From Gammaproteobacteria bacterium RIFCSPHIGHO2_12_FULL_63_22 (GTDB taxonomy: Bacteria > Pseudomonadota > Gammaproteobacteria > Xanthomonadales > Xanthomonadaceae), in contig MGYJ01000090.1 in assembly GCA_001801685.1 (NCBI GenBank), forward strand, positions 1 to 64,000: a stretch of 64,000 bases of DNA. Reading direction: 5' to 3'. The notes under the pieces are model-generated. The model was not told where the DNA came from, did not search any database, and saw only the letters and a list, made by a program, of their open reading frames with translations. Position numbers and translations under genes: made by a program. This document shows, piece after piece, positions 59,259-64,000 of this stretch. Within the stretch, counting starts at the first letter, position 1. Each line of letters starts with the position of its first letter.

Positions 59259-60941
59259 TCACACAGAAGTTTTTGGAACTTCCCGCAGCTCGCGGCGGAG
59301 GATCTTGCCGACATTGGACTTCGGCAATTCGTCCCTGAACTCGATCACCTTCGGCAGCTTGTAACCGGTCAGGTTTTCCCGACAGAAGGTCTTCACCTGT
59401 TCGGCCGTCAGCCCGGGATCCTTGCGCACGATCACTACCTTCACGGCCTCGCCCGACTTCTCGTCGGGAACCCCGACTGCCGCGACCTCGAGGACGCCCG
59501 GCATCATCGCGATGACATCCTCGATCTCGTTCGGGTACACGTTGAAGCCCGACACCAGGATCATGTCCTTCTTGCGGTCGACCACGTAGAAGAAACCCTG
59601 TGCGTCCATCTTCGCCATGTCGCCGGTATGCAGCCAACCGTCCGCGTCGATGACCTTTGCGGTTTCCTCGGGGCGCTGCCAGTATCCAGCCATCACCTGC
59701 GGGCCCTTGGCGCAGAGTTCGCCCACTTCGCCTTGCGCGACCAGGTTGCCTTCCTCGTCCTTCAGGCAGCAGTCGGTGGAAGGGATGGGCAGGCCGATGG
59801 CGCCGTTGTATTCGGCCAGGTCGAGTGGATTCATGCAGCAGGCAGGCGATGTCTCGGTCAGGCCATAGGCCTCGACCAGGGTGACGCCGGTGACGGCCTT
59901 CCAGCGCTCGGCGACCGCGCGCTGCACGGCCATGCCGCCGCCCAGTGCCAGGTGCACGGTCGAAAAATCGATGTCGGAGAAACCGGGTGTGTTGAGCAGG
60001 CTGTTGAAGAGCGTGTTGACGCCGGTGATGGCCGTGAACCGGCTTGTCGACAGCACCTTCACGAAGTCCTTCATGTTGCGCGGGTCGGTGATCAGTACAT
60101 TGAGCCCGCCGAACTTCATGAACACCAGGCAGTTCGAGGTGAGCGCGAAGATGTGGTACAGCGGCAGCGCGGTGATGATGATTTCCTTGCCCGGCACGCA
60201 GTCCTTGCTGATCCATGCCGAACTCTGCTGCATGTTCGCGACCAGGTTGCGGTGCGTGAGCATCGCGCCCTTGGCCACGCCGGTCGTACCGCCGGTGTAT
60301 TGCAGGAAGGCAATGTCGTCGTGGCGGATGTCCACGACCGGCAAGGTTGAATCCTCGCCGCGGGCGAGGGCCTGCTTGAAGGTGATGGCGCCCGGCAGGT
60401 CATAGTCGGGAATCGCGTTCTTCACGTGGCGAAGGACGAAATTCACGATCTGCCCCTTGGGGAAGGCGAGCAGGTCGCCGATGCAGGTCGTGATGACCTG
60501 CCTGATGGGCGTGTCCTCGATGACTTCGGCCAGTGTGTGGGCGAACATCTCCAGCACCACGATGGCGCTTGCACCCGAGTCCTTCAACTGGTGGCGGAGT
60601 TCGCGCCCGGTGTACATCGGGTTGGTGTTGACCACCGTCAGCCCGGCCCGCAACACGCCGAAGATGGCGATCGGGTATTGCAGGATGTTGGGCATCATCA
60701 GGGCGACGCGGTCGCCCTTCTTCAGCTTCAGGTCGTTGAGCAGGTAGCAGGCAAAGCGCGCGCTGAGCCGGTCGAGGTCCTCGTAGGTCAGCGTGGTGCC
60801 CAAGTTGGTGAACGCGGGGTTTTCGCGGAAGCGATCGCAGGCCTGGTCGAACACCGAGACGATGGACGGGAATTCGTCTACATTGATCTGGGCCGGCACG
60901 AATGCCGGGTAACTGGCCAGCCAGGGTCGTTCGATGCTCAT
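59259..60941 (-). CDS. rpfB: RpfB: long-chain fatty acid-CoA ligase
   Basis: A 560-residue AMP-forming ligase: YTGGTTGVAKGAMLTHRN (P-loop), GGGMAVQRAVAERW, VEAYGLTETSPAC, GWLHTGDMAKMD and YKLPKVIEFRDELPKSNVGKILRREL with the catalytic Lys. RpfB turns over DSF and recycles fatty acids. ATG 60941 starts the protein; the frame to 61193 upstream overlaps the divergent lipoprotein gene. It lies 103 bp upstream of rpfF on the same strand. Confidence 0.95.
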   Translation of the reverse strand: MSIERPWLASYPAFVPAQINVDEFPSIVSVFDQACDRFRENPAFTNLGTTLTYEDLDRLSARFACYLLNDLKLKKGDRVALMMPNILQYPIAIFGVLRAGLTVVNTNPMYTGRELRHQLKDSGASAIVVLEMFAHTLAEVIEDTPIRQVITTCIGDLLAFPKGQIVNFVLRHVKNAIPDYDLPGAITFKQALARGEDSTLPVVDIRHDDIAFLQYTGGTTGVAKGAMLTHRNLVANMQQSSAWISKDCVPGKEIIITALPLYHIFALTSNCLVFMKFGGLNVLITDPRNMKDFVKVLSTSRFTAITGVNTLFNSLLNTPGFSDIDFSTVHLALGGGMAVQRAVAERWKAVTGVTLVEAYGLTETSPACCMNPLDLAEYNGAIGLPIPSTDCCLKDEEGNLVAQGEVGELCAKGPQVMAGYWQRPEETAKVIDADGWLHTGDMAKMDAQGFFYVVDRKKDMILVSGFNVYPNEIEDVIAMMPGVLEVAAVGVPDEKSGEAVKVVIVRKDPGLTAEQVKTFCRENLTGYKLPKVIEFRDELPKSNVGKILRRELREVPKTSV

Positions 60942-61440
60942 GCAAAAATTTCCTCTGTTCGACCCGATTGGAGCACAGGCTCCAAATGCTGGCAAGCCGC
61001 GGTCAAAGGCCTCGAAAGCCATCTTGCTGATGGTCCTTGGCTCGCTCGCCTTCGGCCTGTCCGGCTGCCGGAAGGAGCCGCCCGAGCAAGCGCTGCGCAA
61101 TACGATCGCAGCCATGGAGACGGCCGCCGAGGCGCACGACACCGATGCGTTGTTCGAGCCCATTGCCGACGACTTCGCCGGGTCGGAAGGCATGGACCGG
61201 CAGGCATTCCGCCGCTACGTCACCTTCATGGGCATGCGTTCGAAATCAGTCAGCGTGCAACTGGGCCCGCTGGACGTGAAGTTGTATGACCAGCGCGCCA
61301 CGGTGTCTTTCACCGCGGCGCTGAGTGGTGGCGAGGGCTTGCTGCCGAGCCGTGTCCAGGTCTATGACGTGGACACGGGTTGGCGGCTGGACGACGGCGA
61401 GTGGAAGCTGATATCGGCGAAATGGCAGCCGCAGCTCTAG
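60934..61440 (+). CDS. NTF2-like lipoprotein
   Basis: A 168-residue protein. KAILLMVLGSLAFGLSGC contains a lipobox with Cys at about 45. The mature part (LRNTIAAMETAAEAHDTDALFEPIADDFAG ... RLDDGEWKLISAKWQP) has the length and strand order of NTF2/SnoaL-like domains. Start 60934 or 60940 overlaps the divergent rpfB start, because a start at 61030 would remove the basic n-region. Role unknown; the same kind of gene lies between rpfB and aconitase in related genomes. Confidence 0.7.
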   Translation: MLMQKFPLFDPIGAQAPNAGKPRSKASKAILLMVLGSLAFGLSGCRKEPPEQALRNTIAAMETAAEAHDTDALFEPIADDFAGSEGMDRQAFRRYVTFMGMRSKSVSVQLGPLDVKLYDQRATVSFTAALSGGEGLLPSRVQVYDVDTGWRLDDGEWKLISAKWQPQL

Positions 61441-61443
61441 CGA

Positions 61444-64000
<2,557 letters not shown>

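Overview
The window is high-GC gammaproteobacterial DNA. The right-hand part (about 51.4 kb to the end) has the gene content and order of the rpf quorum-sensing locus of Xanthomonadaceae/Lysobacteraceae: recJ (3' part only), prfB with its programmed frameshift, lysS, rpfG, rpfC, convergent rpfF, rpfB, a small divergent lipoprotein gene and an aconitase gene. This is the best clue to the organism: a relative of Xanthomonas, Lysobacter or Luteimonas that makes and senses a DSF-type fatty-acid signal.

Everything left of about 51.4 kb looks accessory. The recJ reading frame is intact only from the DHHA1 region onward, and just before it lies an IS21-like repeated end. I infer that a large, composite genomic island, or a rearrangement, has broken recJ and that most of this window belongs to it.

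Island layout. 0-3.3 kb: a MerR regulator with a 19-bp-spacer promoter, a DUF5676 membrane protein, a porin and a diheme cytochrome c, in tightly overlapping order, plus a Cys/His-rich secreted protein. 3.4-4.0 kb: a decayed MFS transporter. 4.3-10.6 kb: a seven-gene, translationally coupled ABC-2 exporter operon (DUF2933, ICMT-type methyltransferase, YtkA-like protein, HlyD, double ATPase, two permeases). 10.8-17.1 kb: a cusCBA-type copper/silver RND efflux operon led by a second Cys/His-rich protein. Both Cys/His-rich genes have an FNR/CRP-type dyad 38-39 nt upstream of the start. A divergent ATP-grasp protein follows.

Defence-like region, 18.7-51 kb. A CapW-type WYL regulator (22.5-23.4 kb) sits between two systems: on its own strand a membrane protein, a DUF2235 hydrolase and an alpha/beta hydrolase; on the other strand a CBASS-like set of a two-TM SLATT effector and two consecutive CD-NTases, only the first with an AGS-C-like sensor tail. 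Next comes a four-gene operon (26.8-31.0 kb) of unrecognised proteins in which three have restriction-endonuclease-like motif patterns and the fourth an HEPN-like R-x4-H motif. Then a cyclodeaminase-like protein, a TcmP/DUF5131 pair, a tyrosine recombinase, a KfrA-like protein, a PemK-type toxin-antitoxin pair, an ImmA/IrrE protein fused to DUF2188 with an uncharacterised partner, a KAP NTPase, and a seven-gene set built round an M6-type metalloprotease and an SGNH hydrolase.

The four-gene nuclease/HEPN operon, the CapW-linked lipase operon and the M6/SGNH cluster are the best candidates for undescribed systems. All function statements rest on motifs read by eye; no database search was possible.
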